Assembly (NCBI GenBank): GCA_043736515.1
Contig: JAYTCK010000006.1
Span: forward strand, 1-36,777
Origin: MHLP01 sp043736515
GTDB taxonomy: Bacteria; Patescibacteriota; Minisyncoccia; Phycocordibacterales; UBA6899
Direction: 5' to 3'
DNA: 36,777 bases
This document shows positions 31,001 to 36,777 of this stretch, in pieces; the stretch's first letter is position 1, and each line of letters begins with the position of its first letter. A model generated the notes under the pieces. It was not told the origin of the DNA and searched no databases. It saw only the letters and a program-made list of their open reading frames with translations. A program made the position numbers and the translations under genes.

Positions 31001-32194
31001 TCGTGACAGTGCTCTCTTTTGCGCCTCGCGCTTTACGGGATCTTTTTCAGAAACTTTTTGCTCATATGCATTCATGACTGCAATGTCGGGTATTTTTACA
31101 TCGCCCATGAGTCGATCTCTGCCCGCGATTGCAAGCGCAAGTTCCTTCGGCCTTGTGAGCCAATTCTGTGCCTGCACATATTCCTCCTCCGTATACTTGG
31201 GATTTCTCACTCTATCTGCCAAGTCTGCTTCATATCTCACGATAATGTCCCGCTGTGCATCAACAGTCGCATCCGTAATCAAATTTAATTCAGCAGTAAG
31301 TGCCTGACGCTCCTCGGCAGAAAGAGTGCGCTCCGGTTCTACTTCTTGTTGGTCACTATCTCCACTTCCACCTGCTTCAGGCTCACTCTCCAGCGCGGAA
31401 GTATCGGATGCAGTTTCCACCCGTTCATTCGTCTTTCCTTTTTGCGCCGGAGTAGGATTGAATGACTGAACGCTTCGAATGGAGTCGAAGTCCTCAAGGC
31501 TTAATTTCTCTTTAATATTGTTATCAACTTCGTAATTATATTTTTCCACGAGATCCTCAAGTGAGTGCCGTCGCTCTCCCGTTTCATTATCGTGTTGCTG
31601 GAGTGTCTTAAGCTCTTCGCGGAGCAGATCGGCATCTGATCCGTCTATGCTATCTTGCAAAAACATATCTTCAAGTCGAGATCTTTCATCGTTGTGGAAC
31701 GCTTCAATATCAGGTGAATGCTCCGGATCTCCATCATCCACACTGTCCTCCGCCAACACTGAAGGGTCACTATTTTTAGGAGCTACATCTTCGCCAACAC
31801 TGAATTCCTCCTCCTTGTCCGTGTCAAACACGATAGGTGCTGTGGGGTCATTCAACGAAGAACCAATGTCTTTCGGGTCTTCAACATTATTTTGTGAATT
31901 AACTTCGGGCTGTGAGGGTACAGAAGCTGTTTTTTTGCCAAGTTGTTTCGCAACAAAAGCATGGAAGGATGTACTCGTGACACGAAGGTTCTTCTCGTTG
32001 AACAGTTTGATCGCACGTGCGATTTGTTCATTCACGATCTCCTCGAATCTCATATACTCGGCCTCGTCACTCTCCTTCTTCACTTTTTCGATAGCATCGT
32101 TAAGCAATTCCTGTTTCCAGCCTTCAAGATCTCGTGCAAGAGATGCTAATCTCTCCGAATTTAGATTTTCTACAGATGATGGAGATTCGCTCAT
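25100..32194 (-). CDS. Giant multidomain protein (2364 aa) with HEXXH zincin-like and LysM-like segments
   Basis: The N-terminal third (1-520) is acidic and coiled-coil-like with Pro/Glu-rich linkers. A zincin-like motif HEEQH (1129-1133, in AYLHEEQHAINQL) is followed about 80 residues on by DEILAYAKYG, whose Glu 1215 could be the third zinc ligand. A Gly/Ala-rich hydrophobic stretch lies near 1614-1652 and another near 1801-1824. A LysM-like segment starts at HEVKAGDNLTNIMKKSL (1984) and ends IGVGDKIDIGKL (about 2050). There is no N-terminal signal peptide. Base and codon use look like the neighbours. A consensus promoter ends 6 nt before the ATG. It is followed upstream by a VirD4/TraG-like ATPase on the same strand. 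Role unknown; an exported or envelope-associated effector or scaffold is an inference. Confidence 0.8.
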   Translation of the reverse strand: MSESPSSVENLNSERLASLARDLEGWKQELLNDAIEKVKKESDEAEYMRFEEIVNEQIARAIKLFNEKNLRVTSTSFHAFVAKQLGKKTASVPSQPEVNSQNNVEDPKDIGSSLNDPTAPIVFDTDKEEEFSVGEDVAPKNSDPSVLAEDSVDDGDPEHSPDIEAFHNDERSRLEDMFLQDSIDGSDADLLREELKTLQQHDNETGERRHSLEDLVEKYNYEVDNNIKEKLSLEDFDSIRSVQSFNPTPAQKGKTNERVETASDTSALESEPEAGGSGDSDQQEVEPERTLSAEERQALTAELNLITDATVDAQRDIIVRYEADLADRVRNPKYTEEEYVQAQNWLTRPKELALAIAGRDRLMGDVKIPDIAVMNAYEQKVSEKDPVKREAQKRALSREERDAYRDAFGRKKDFTQALLDSGVRKGMAYGLYNEFVDRAASLQRFKEGLVAELEAGKEVVINKGNPDYDLLKWHGIKDGPWEVIIDQINGELEQFTTIPEPVAPERPARVVPLVRPEKNEKKDDAVLPPPPEEEKAEEVAPITAPPLTGIYEVRDDGHVYNSNDASPEALRLDTDEPLPRVSGRPTKKEEKTSMFTKKAAPLLTVEGGQVTYDRELDPDLARERETLTALLKNKNLIRPEMEASQLPKESDPRLAGLYNIDNNVVRTGLTEGEGERMTLEAAQPIDINDTQEVTPDVSPQTEETLEEKKGKEKAAFEKFMTLQKIFLTDQTALMQKLNEARASGDMNMVTELEQERSEIAETYENAIAEYQKSTVTVSPEDRDELVRQAAQKTYEEEIDTYDVKETSDAPRGTPLYRELQKRAYLEEKYPEVVAAIKQLEDPMLSREECTSLIQAIKALPAFVMLGTGQESYIHDSVGWSLPQGREVKIDWDAYGNIGLTFNEGSEDIRQLRFEEEVEKIEEKEDLAFFDPKYELAKILKAPTAERPQLLAAYKDKLMWQKKGLAGVQAAMEEDIRTNPDMSQEEFVKLYMERAAEFAATKSQKEIAERVFARYAAKHEAVHRTREEYPDNKALFAALFGVEPKGEIEVIEGPMILYLRLHDLEDYALARSSESLKNTPHVTPEMIEEASHSAGCMLPNVILPGLNGCVTLENAQGKPFDEYSKEAYLHEEQHAINQLSDWKKQRNLDTPLYSLESARNAINAVEKGMAEGDAASLSLKKIEKQKAEEKLENALTQYFRVYREHNAEGQYKAKDEILAYAKYGRSFEEVFAMLTSTKVENGLYDYLADKKCDSKDILRSAGFDEETANSFVQKADEIKARVFGPEYHALLREGLDAYEDLRKEGYKEEVIRAILLEEPLGKWKKIADRLIAQETGIPEETLEKYEKQFNISEHDLKRIEGFRELTPGQQMLVLKQLNNYSGARIKGEALREYRESYNVLGKLSDKEQAFIQKGGWWRKVAIGVAQLGKGETYKKAGMALMKRKNINEREKELASQMFTGEVDQKAFLSELVRQAKDGPDAEIVEGKLELKFLKTTDIAADLAPSDAARVEAFNQVATRFSNTPHSWREYNATEEEQKKYAAMQAEYTRACHDMLELKRLKAGDEHASLALLDVERKVTFNQFFNTYPETEQMLADIKDQGVWGKWVLETAQTRGGMMALGGAIRTAAGFAASQVVAKASLVAAPLAGMVVGGIRGRKLARTEVEERELLAKIGISDASKEARNIVPAGKLTEKIHRLKAEIDALPDTPDLSPELREKRTTLMESLDARYTYTKEKIERGLVDYGGEKAIGNRYELLKAFGVAAAATEVNKHWNMELHTRLHSFIDYKEEKIEERQEDYVDSRMKTAALYGAGFGYAGAFMADYFHGLYQYEGEVKHEGEIEPPTAQNGEDQKIIPSQVASPESPLSAESNAAIEAAKRDGWTSETIRQAQADASLNKAYIDKMMERAGRKPEVGLSDMELNALQATDNDSTRATAHAALLKAMENSRLSDDEVARIMNEHRIPLSTEEVGAPHQGGEDVATLIHEVKAGDNLTNIMKKSLQIMKGLTPLQQENVIQNFIRGVSKEELKSIGLTDVQRIGVGDKIDIGKLNEVLLSKKVNGQDLFTRARALGAAPSVVEKSISQVISVPSETVSPLGGGEIKEIIGTSSSFDSSLIEAYAGRSLSASESNVLHSLKGLLAMAESEEEKQMIVAASDHLKLAMREANRPLLLGEMRRILEKHGGLDARIALPEVPAPIKSEELLTPVRETPVAIAPKVTEATPLTAPAKIPEIVSSVRLTALTPENIANWNNYTEMQKLPLAQGGAESYLKLDTDRLYGTDMFGKSAPAWLSLANRPAAEIFGARGERLVTPPSASDPFVKIIEYTKAQGFLRVNGYEPVKGETVEQFLRRAHTMKILEDGPRKNS

Positions 32195-32200
32195 ATTTAT

Positions 32201-32229
32201 ATTATACCAAGAAAATGCTAAAAAGTCAA
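32201..32229 (-). promoter_or_regulatory. Consensus promoter of the giant gene, leaderless geometry
   Basis: TTGACT (32224-32229), a 17-bp spacer, TATAAT (32201-32206), then only 6 nt to the ATG. Transcription should begin at or next to the start codon. Confidence 0.75.
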
Positions 32230-32388
32230 TCCGCTAGTGAAATTTGGCAATGGCTTTGCCGCGTTCCACGCTTTGCCAAATTCTACTTCGTCTAGCGAGG
32301 AGGAGGCGAGCATGTCTTCATGTCCATCTCCTTCGAGCGGCGATGAAGGATCTACTACCGGGTCAATAGTCCCCCTTCTTTTGCTTAT
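32218..32388 (-). pseudogene. Orphan coding-like tail with internal palindrome
   Basis: A frame open from a stop at 32389-32391 to a stop at 32218-32220 encodes 57 codons reading like protein (TIDPVVDPSSPLEGDGHEDM, then LDEVEFGKAWNAAKPLPN) but has no ribosome site; the only in-frame ATG is at 32313. Its DNA carries an imperfect palindrome: CGCTAG/CTAGCG outside and AATTTGGCAA (32241-32250) with TTGCCAAATT (32273-32282) inside. The end overlaps the -35 of the giant gene. It looks like a gene remnant or a copy of a dispersed palindromic element rather than a working gene. Confidence 0.4.
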
Positions 32389-32441
32389 TTATTGTACACC
32401 AAAAAAGCATTCGCGAACAAAGATATTATGCTCAATATTTA

Positions 32442-35342
32442 TTAAGCAGGTGGTGGGGGCGGGGGTAACTGCGAAAATGCTTGTCCAAATGATGTTTGAG
32501 GTGGTGCTGCCAGTGACACTGGCTTTGCGAATGATGGGGGGGCCATGGGGGGCACAGATGGAGGCGCCGCAGGAACAGGCAGGTACTTCCGCATTATCGC
32601 CTCTTCAACCACACTTCTCTCTTTACCAAAACGGAGGTAAGAAAGATTTTTGATCTGTTCTACAATTTCAGGATTCCCCAAAGGCGGCGGCATTGTCTCG
32701 ATATTAAAAGGGGGGACGGGCTTACCATTAATGAGCATCTTTAAATACGCATTATGGTTGTCGATCTTCATGATATCCGACGCTTTAAAAATTGGTGCAA
32801 ACTGTGACTCCAGAAAATGTGCATCTTCAGAGCCGACACGAAAGACCGCCATTGAGCCGACATTTCCGAGCACGGCATCTTTGATTCCCGGATCAAGTTG
32901 TGCGATGAACTGATGCGCAACAGTGAGCGACAATCCGTACTTGCGCGCTTCAGAGAGGATCGAAGAGATTGAATCCGTTGAAATATTCTGAAACTCATCA
33001 ATGTACATATAAAAATCGGGGAGGGGTTTGCCAAATGAATCTACTCGCGAAAGTGCTGCCATGAGAATCTTTCCCACGAGCACGAGTCCGATGAGGTTTG
33101 CATTCAGCTCACCCAATCTTCCTTTTGCAAGATTCACAAGAATGATCTTTTTGTTGTCCATGATGTCTCGGAAATTGAACGAAGAGATTTCCTGAGCAAT
33201 GATGGGGCGCACTACATCGTTCGAAAGAAAGACGTCAAATTTATTGGTGATGTAGGGCACCATGTTGGCAAGTGAGGCTTCACCAGTAGACTTCGCCGCG
33301 ATATCGCGCCAAAACTGCACAACAATAGGGTTCTTGCAGCGCGAAAGTTTGAGATTGCGAAAACTTGCATCAGCCAAAACGCGCGGGATTTCTAGGAGCG
33401 TGTTCCCCGTCTCTCTATCCTCCATCACCAGCATGGTCGCATTGCGGAAGTATTGCTCAAATGCAGGACCCATTGCCTCAGGCGTCGATGAGTAAAGCTT
33501 TTTAAATATCGAGAGCAGTTCGTTGACGACAAAAATCTTTTGCTCAGGATGTTCAGGATCATATTCGAGCATATTGAGTGCAAACGGGCGTTTGACATAA
33601 GACGGATCAAAATAGATCACATCCTCGATGCGTTCCTTGGGTATGTTCGCGAGAATATCTTGCACATCCGAGCCATGCGGATCAATAAAACACACACCTT
33701 TTCCGGCCTTAATATCCTCAATAATCATGTTTTTGAGGAGCGTGGTTTTACCAGTTCCCGTCTGACCTATCACATACATATGACGCAAGCGGTCTGCCTT
33801 GGTCATGCGAATCTCGCGCCCTTCGCCACGGTATTTATTTATACCAAGCAGTGTCCCTTCACTTGGAAGATCGGCAGGTGCCGGCGCAGACGACGACTTA
33901 ACAGCCTTTAACTGTGGCGCGTCTTTTTGTGAGATTCCTGCAGGCAAATGATAGATGGTCGCTAATTCCTTGGTGTTAAGGACTAATGTTTCGCTCTCGT
34001 CTTTGGCGCGAAACGTAAAGTTGTGCAGAAGTGTCGCAAGCCGTGCTTTTTCAACGGGAACAAATTTGATTCCCGTTCCCTGTGGCCGTGAAAACTGATT
34101 AAAGGCAGCTTCAATAGACATGCGAATCGCGTCCGCACGTGATCGTGATGCGGCAGAAACCACAACCCGCAGATTTGCCCGAATGATCGGTGCTTTGATC
34201 TTTTCCTCCATCATCTCCGCAGCTTTTTGAGTAAACTCAATGTCGTTATTTGTCTGTTTCTCTTGCTTCTTTGGGTCTTTGAGTTGTGTATGAAAAAATT
34301 CAGTGAATGATTTGACGACTGCGGCGCCCGTAGTAAGGGGGATGTCTGTTGCCCGAGAGATTGAAACACCTTGTTTGATTTGTCCGAGCCCATACTTGAT
34401 CTTTCCTACCATATTATCTGTCTCGGGATAGACGACAATTTGTATTGCAGCAGCTTCACCATCACGTTCAATCTTGGTAAAGGTGTTTAAAATAAGAGTA
34501 AGCGGATCTTGTTCGCTCTCGTCGGAATATTTAATCGGAAAAACAAAGTTGTTGGTGGTTTGCGCATATGAACCAACCGAGACACCGAACTCGTTGAAGA
34601 TATTGTAATCTCCTGAATGCTCTTCTATTTTTGCCATCGGAAACGCGCCCAAAACTTGCTTGACGAAAATATCTCTCATGTGATCGGGGACAGTAATATA
34701 AAATACGATATCGTTCGAAAAATTCGAAAGAGCCAGTTCGAGTGTGAAGTGTCCGTAATTAACAATTGCTGCTCCTTGGAGCGGAATCATTCCCGTATAA
34801 AAGCGTTCCATCTCTAAAATAACGTCTTTGAAAGCAAGTATTTTTTCACCCTCGTGCATTCCCGCAAACGGAAGCGTAACCTCGTACACCGTCATGAGAA
34901 GGAGCTTGCCGAGATCACGGTCTTTTTCGAGTCCAGGAACTATGCCACCCGTCTTCACATATTCAACAAGGACGCGATGGAAGTCGTCTTCAATATGAGG
35001 GTTATCGAGCGCGTGTATGATATTCATGGCACTCAAGGCACCTTTTTCTTCAAGTATGCGATAAAGCTCACGCATTTTTTCGCGATGAGGAAGCGAACCG
35101 ATATGTGATACCACCGTTTCGAACTGAGGATTCTCAATAATAAGATGCTCTTCAAGCGTAGCCGCTGGTGCCTGCTTTGCATATTCAGTCACCACTCCAG
35201 AAATGACTCCCTCTTTGTTTGCCGGCTGACTTTCCTGCCAGAGCTGCTGTTCCTTGTGCGCCACTTGTTCGCGGAGGTACTGTAACTCCTCTTCTGGTGA
35301 AGAAAACTTTTGTGCCTCGATATGTTTCCCTTCGTGTTCCAT
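32442..35342 (-). CDS. VirD4/TraG/HerA-like DNA-translocation or secretion ATPase
   Basis: 966 residues. The N-terminus (1-50) is coiled coil; a large non-ATPase region follows (about 60-490, VYEVTLPFAGMHEGEKILAF...). The motor domain has Walker A GQTGTGKT (526-533), KGVCFIDPHGSD, Walker B YMYIDEFQ (778-785, Asp 782-Glu 783) and the VirD4-like ARKYGLSLTVAHQFIAQL. The last 50 residues are Pro/Ala-rich and end in a Pro run, suggesting a flexible interaction tail. Such ATPases power type IV secretion or DNA pumping and work as hexamers. TGCTATAAT ends 9 nt before the ATG, again leaderless. It lies between a polytopic membrane protein and the giant protein, all on one strand. No relaxase is seen, so conjugation is not implied. 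Confidence 0.8.
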   Translation of the reverse strand: MEHEGKHIEAQKFSSPEEELQYLREQVAHKEQQLWQESQPANKEGVISGVVTEYAKQAPAATLEEHLIIENPQFETVVSHIGSLPHREKMRELYRILEEKGALSAMNIIHALDNPHIEDDFHRVLVEYVKTGGIVPGLEKDRDLGKLLLMTVYEVTLPFAGMHEGEKILAFKDVILEMERFYTGMIPLQGAAIVNYGHFTLELALSNFSNDIVFYITVPDHMRDIFVKQVLGAFPMAKIEEHSGDYNIFNEFGVSVGSYAQTTNNFVFPIKYSDESEQDPLTLILNTFTKIERDGEAAAIQIVVYPETDNMVGKIKYGLGQIKQGVSISRATDIPLTTGAAVVKSFTEFFHTQLKDPKKQEKQTNNDIEFTQKAAEMMEEKIKAPIIRANLRVVVSAASRSRADAIRMSIEAAFNQFSRPQGTGIKFVPVEKARLATLLHNFTFRAKDESETLVLNTKELATIYHLPAGISQKDAPQLKAVKSSSAPAPADLPSEGTLLGINKYRGEGREIRMTKADRLRHMYVIGQTGTGKTTLLKNMIIEDIKAGKGVCFIDPHGSDVQDILANIPKERIEDVIYFDPSYVKRPFALNMLEYDPEHPEQKIFVVNELLSIFKKLYSSTPEAMGPAFEQYFRNATMLVMEDRETGNTLLEIPRVLADASFRNLKLSRCKNPIVVQFWRDIAAKSTGEASLANMVPYITNKFDVFLSNDVVRPIIAQEISSFNFRDIMDNKKIILVNLAKGRLGELNANLIGLVLVGKILMAALSRVDSFGKPLPDFYMYIDEFQNISTDSISSILSEARKYGLSLTVAHQFIAQLDPGIKDAVLGNVGSMAVFRVGSEDAHFLESQFAPIFKASDIMKIDNHNAYLKMLINGKPVPPFNIETMPPPLGNPEIVEQIKNLSYLRFGKERSVVEEAIMRKYLPVPAAPPSVPPMAPPSFAKPVSLAAPPQTSFGQAFSQLPPPPPPA

Positions 35343-35351
35343 GCTTCTTCT

Positions 35352-35360
35352 ATTATAGCA
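35352..35360 (-). promoter_or_regulatory. Extended -10 element TGCTATAAT of the VirD4/TraG-like gene
   Basis: TG-C-TATAAT (hexamer 35352-35357), then 9 nt to the ATG at 35342. Confidence 0.7.
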
Positions 35361-35395
35361 GAAGCGGAATATCAGAGCACAATACTATGCGGCAT

Positions 35396-35470
35396 CTAGG
35401 AGTATATCTCCTCCTTCGTTTCGCGTAAGACCGAGAAGGCGAAGAACAAGCGGGGCGCCAAATTTACGCA
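35396..35470 (-). pseudogene. Duplicated C-terminal tail of the upstream membrane protein, in frame after its stop
   Basis: Directly after the TAA at 35471-35473 the same frame stays open for 24 codons and ends at TAG (35396-35398). Its last 11 codons encode VLRETKEEIYS, identical to the end of the upstream protein, preceded by FFAFS versus FFDSFSK. Seven of the 11 codons differ, all synonymously. This looks like the surviving end of a diverged tandem paralogue, or a segment maintained as coding by readthrough or exchange. Confidence 0.7.
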
Positions 35471-36777
35471 TTAGGAATAGATCTCCTCTTTGGTTTCGCG
35501 AAGCACTTTTGAGAAAGAATCAAAAAATTGAAGCACGAGTTTTAGCGGAAGCTCAATAAAGAAATCGAGAAAGATCGCTACAATGTTGAGCCGCTCAAAT
35601 TTTGTGACGAGCCAACGACCCACCGAAACCAGAGGGAGCGCGAGGAGTTCCACGGATGAACGAAGAAATCCTTCTCGGCCACCCTGAAGCTCCATCCCTC
35701 GTGCGGCATAACGAATACGGAAGCCAAAGTAAACAACAATGGCCAAAAATACAAAGAAAATACCAATATCGACATTATGAAACCCTGTTTTTTTGAGGAG
35801 CCACGTCATCCACACAACTAATGCAGAAAGAATAGCAACATAACATGCAAGCGCAATATCTTTTACCAATCCAAAGCGTGGCGCCTCGACACTAATGGGG
35901 TAAGGCAACTTTCCATAGACAATCTGATGGATAAGCAGTACAAGTCGTTCGGTATTGTGCCTCCCCGGCACGACGAGACCAAGCGTGATGACAAACAACA
36001 GTATTGGGTGGAATAAGATATTTACCGCCAGGGCAACTTCGTTGAGCGCACCACTCCACAATGTGAAATATGCTGCTTCGACAACAACTGCAAGTAACGC
36101 TTTTGTAAGTAAAATATACACAATAGCCCGGAGTGCGCGCCGTCGAGATCGACTGAGATCTTTCTTGTATCGCTCAATGATAATTTCACGTACACGTAAA
36201 TCACATTCGTTGGGATCGCGAAGAATGGCGCCCAAATTCCCTTCGTAGCGCTTCACCATTTCGTACACCACAGTCATCGCAATTGAGAGATTGCGAATAC
36301 GGGGGAGAATGCGCTCGCCTAAAGGGTGCTCGAGGAGTCGATTTGAGCGGGCAACAAAACGCGGAAAGGCTGCCCCGAGTGTGTGGAGGTCGAGCTCGCC
36401 AGCATCCTCCCATCCAGGGTGTTCCATGACCCAGTGTTTGTATACCAAGAGCGACGAATCGGCTCCAAATAACGAGCGCCATGTCGCAAAGTACACCAAA
36501 ATCTCTACTGTTTCTTCATTTAGTCCGCGATAACCCTCGATCGAAAGTGAATCACGAATAATTCGCGCCAATGTAAATACCGCAGGGTCATCGTGAGCTC
36601 CCACATAAAGCCGATCTTCTATTGCCCCTGAGACAATGTCGAGTAATCGACTCTTGAGTTGAATGAATTCTGAGACATCGACACTTGCGCGTACGGCGTT
36701 ATTCAATCGTATAAATCCTTGGATCGTTTTTTGAACTTCCACCTCGGTGTGACGAGATACGCGCTCCTTCGGCAAGT
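35471..36777 (-). CDS. Polytopic membrane protein, N-terminus outside window
   Basis: At least 434 residues, open to the window edge (the apparent start is a TTG at 36775). The first 210 residues are soluble and helical (TIQGFIRLNNAVRASVDVSEFIQLKSRLLDIVSG...), ending in a basic cluster RSRRRALRA. Four hydrophobic segments follow near 214-240, 246-269, 304-326 and 333-353, then an amphipathic C-terminus (LVLQFFDSFSK) and the tail VLRETKEEIYS. The C-terminal tail is repeated after the stop. It lies upstream of the VirD4/TraG-like ATPase on the same strand, so it may be a membrane component of the same machine; this is an inference. Family not recognised. Confidence 0.7.
   Translation of the reverse strand, partial: LPKERVSRHTEVEVQKTIQGFIRLNNAVRASVDVSEFIQLKSRLLDIVSGAIEDRLYVGAHDDPAVFTLARIIRDSLSIEGYRGLNEETVEILVYFATWRSLFGADSSLLVYKHWVMEHPGWEDAGELDLHTLGAAFPRFVARSNRLLEHPLGERILPRIRNLSIAMTVVYEMVKRYEGNLGAILRDPNECDLRVREIIIERYKKDLSRSRRRALRAIVYILLTKALLAVVVEAAYFTLWSGALNEVALAVNILFHPILLFVITLGLVVPGRHNTERLVLLIHQIVYGKLPYPISVEAPRFGLVKDIALACYVAILSALVVWMTWLLKKTGFHNVDIGIFFVFLAIVVYFGFRIRYAARGMELQGGREGFLRSSVELLALPLVSVGRWLVTKFERLNIVAIFLDFFIELPLKLVLQFFDSFSKVLRETKEEIYS

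Noticed and set aside
32442..35342. Conjugative element
   Set aside because: The VirD4/TraG-like ATPase is not accompanied by a relaxase, VirB4, integrase or attachment repeats in this window.
1..36777. CRISPR arrays, insertion sequences, rRNA genes
   Set aside because: No regularly spaced direct repeats, no transposase apart from the HTH/LAGLIDADG-like protein, and no rRNA sequence were seen.

Overview
The window looks like a chromosomal segment of a Patescibacteria (CPR) bacterium, probably Parcubacteria-like. The basis is family content and style, not a database search: compact single-gene units, many short orphan proteins, a SWIB-domain protein with a lysine/alanine tail, a VirD4/TraG-like ATPase next to a 2364-residue protein, tRNA and tmRNA without an encoded CCA end, and many start codons with a -10 box directly upstream. 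TGA is used as a stop, so the standard code applies. No rRNA, insertion sequence or CRISPR array is visible.

Layout. 1-4.1 kb: the 3' end of recG, small orphan genes, dut (dUTPase), a membrane-anchored protein broken by an apparent frameshift at an A7 tract, tRNA-Ile(UAU) and a helix-turn-helix/LAGLIDADG-like gene. 4.2-9 kb: ftsH, a small orphan gene and an MsbA-type ABC exporter. 9-11.6 kb: a malate:quinone oxidoreductase-like flavoprotein, then smpB followed by ssrA (tmRNA), the ribosome-rescue pair. 11.6-18.6 kb: a [2Fe-2S] ferredoxin, an AlkP-superfamily phosphodiesterase, two secreted proteins sharing one promoter design, a SWIB protein, a DEDDh exonuclease, a VanY-like carboxypeptidase, a YgjP-like metallopeptidase and a lipoprotein. 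18.7-24.9 kb: the infC-rpmI-rplT operon, ung, a membrane/beta-CASP gene cluster, a 490-base gene-free structured region and ndk. 25.1-36.8 kb: the giant protein (HEXXH motif, LysM-like segment), a VirD4/TraG/HerA-like ATPase and a polytopic membrane protein cut by the window end; these three, all on the minus strand, look like one cell-envelope or secretion locus.

The most interesting signals are non-coding. Three gene-free stretches each hold a predicted minus-strand small RNA (926-989, 6951-7082, 23798-23957) with its own -10 box, a 5' end falling on the first base of a hairpin and an intrinsic terminator. The only three perfect TTATCCACA (DnaA-box) 9-mers I found each lie upstream of one of these units. 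The third RNA has a nested multi-helix fold and its terminator covers the start codon of the next ORF, as in a riboswitch. A second recurring theme is putative leaderless initiation: at least six genes have a -10 box only 6-9 nt before the ATG. A third is orphaned C-terminal coding tails between genes, best seen at 35396-35470, where the last 11 residues of the upstream membrane protein are repeated in frame after its stop with mostly synonymous differences.
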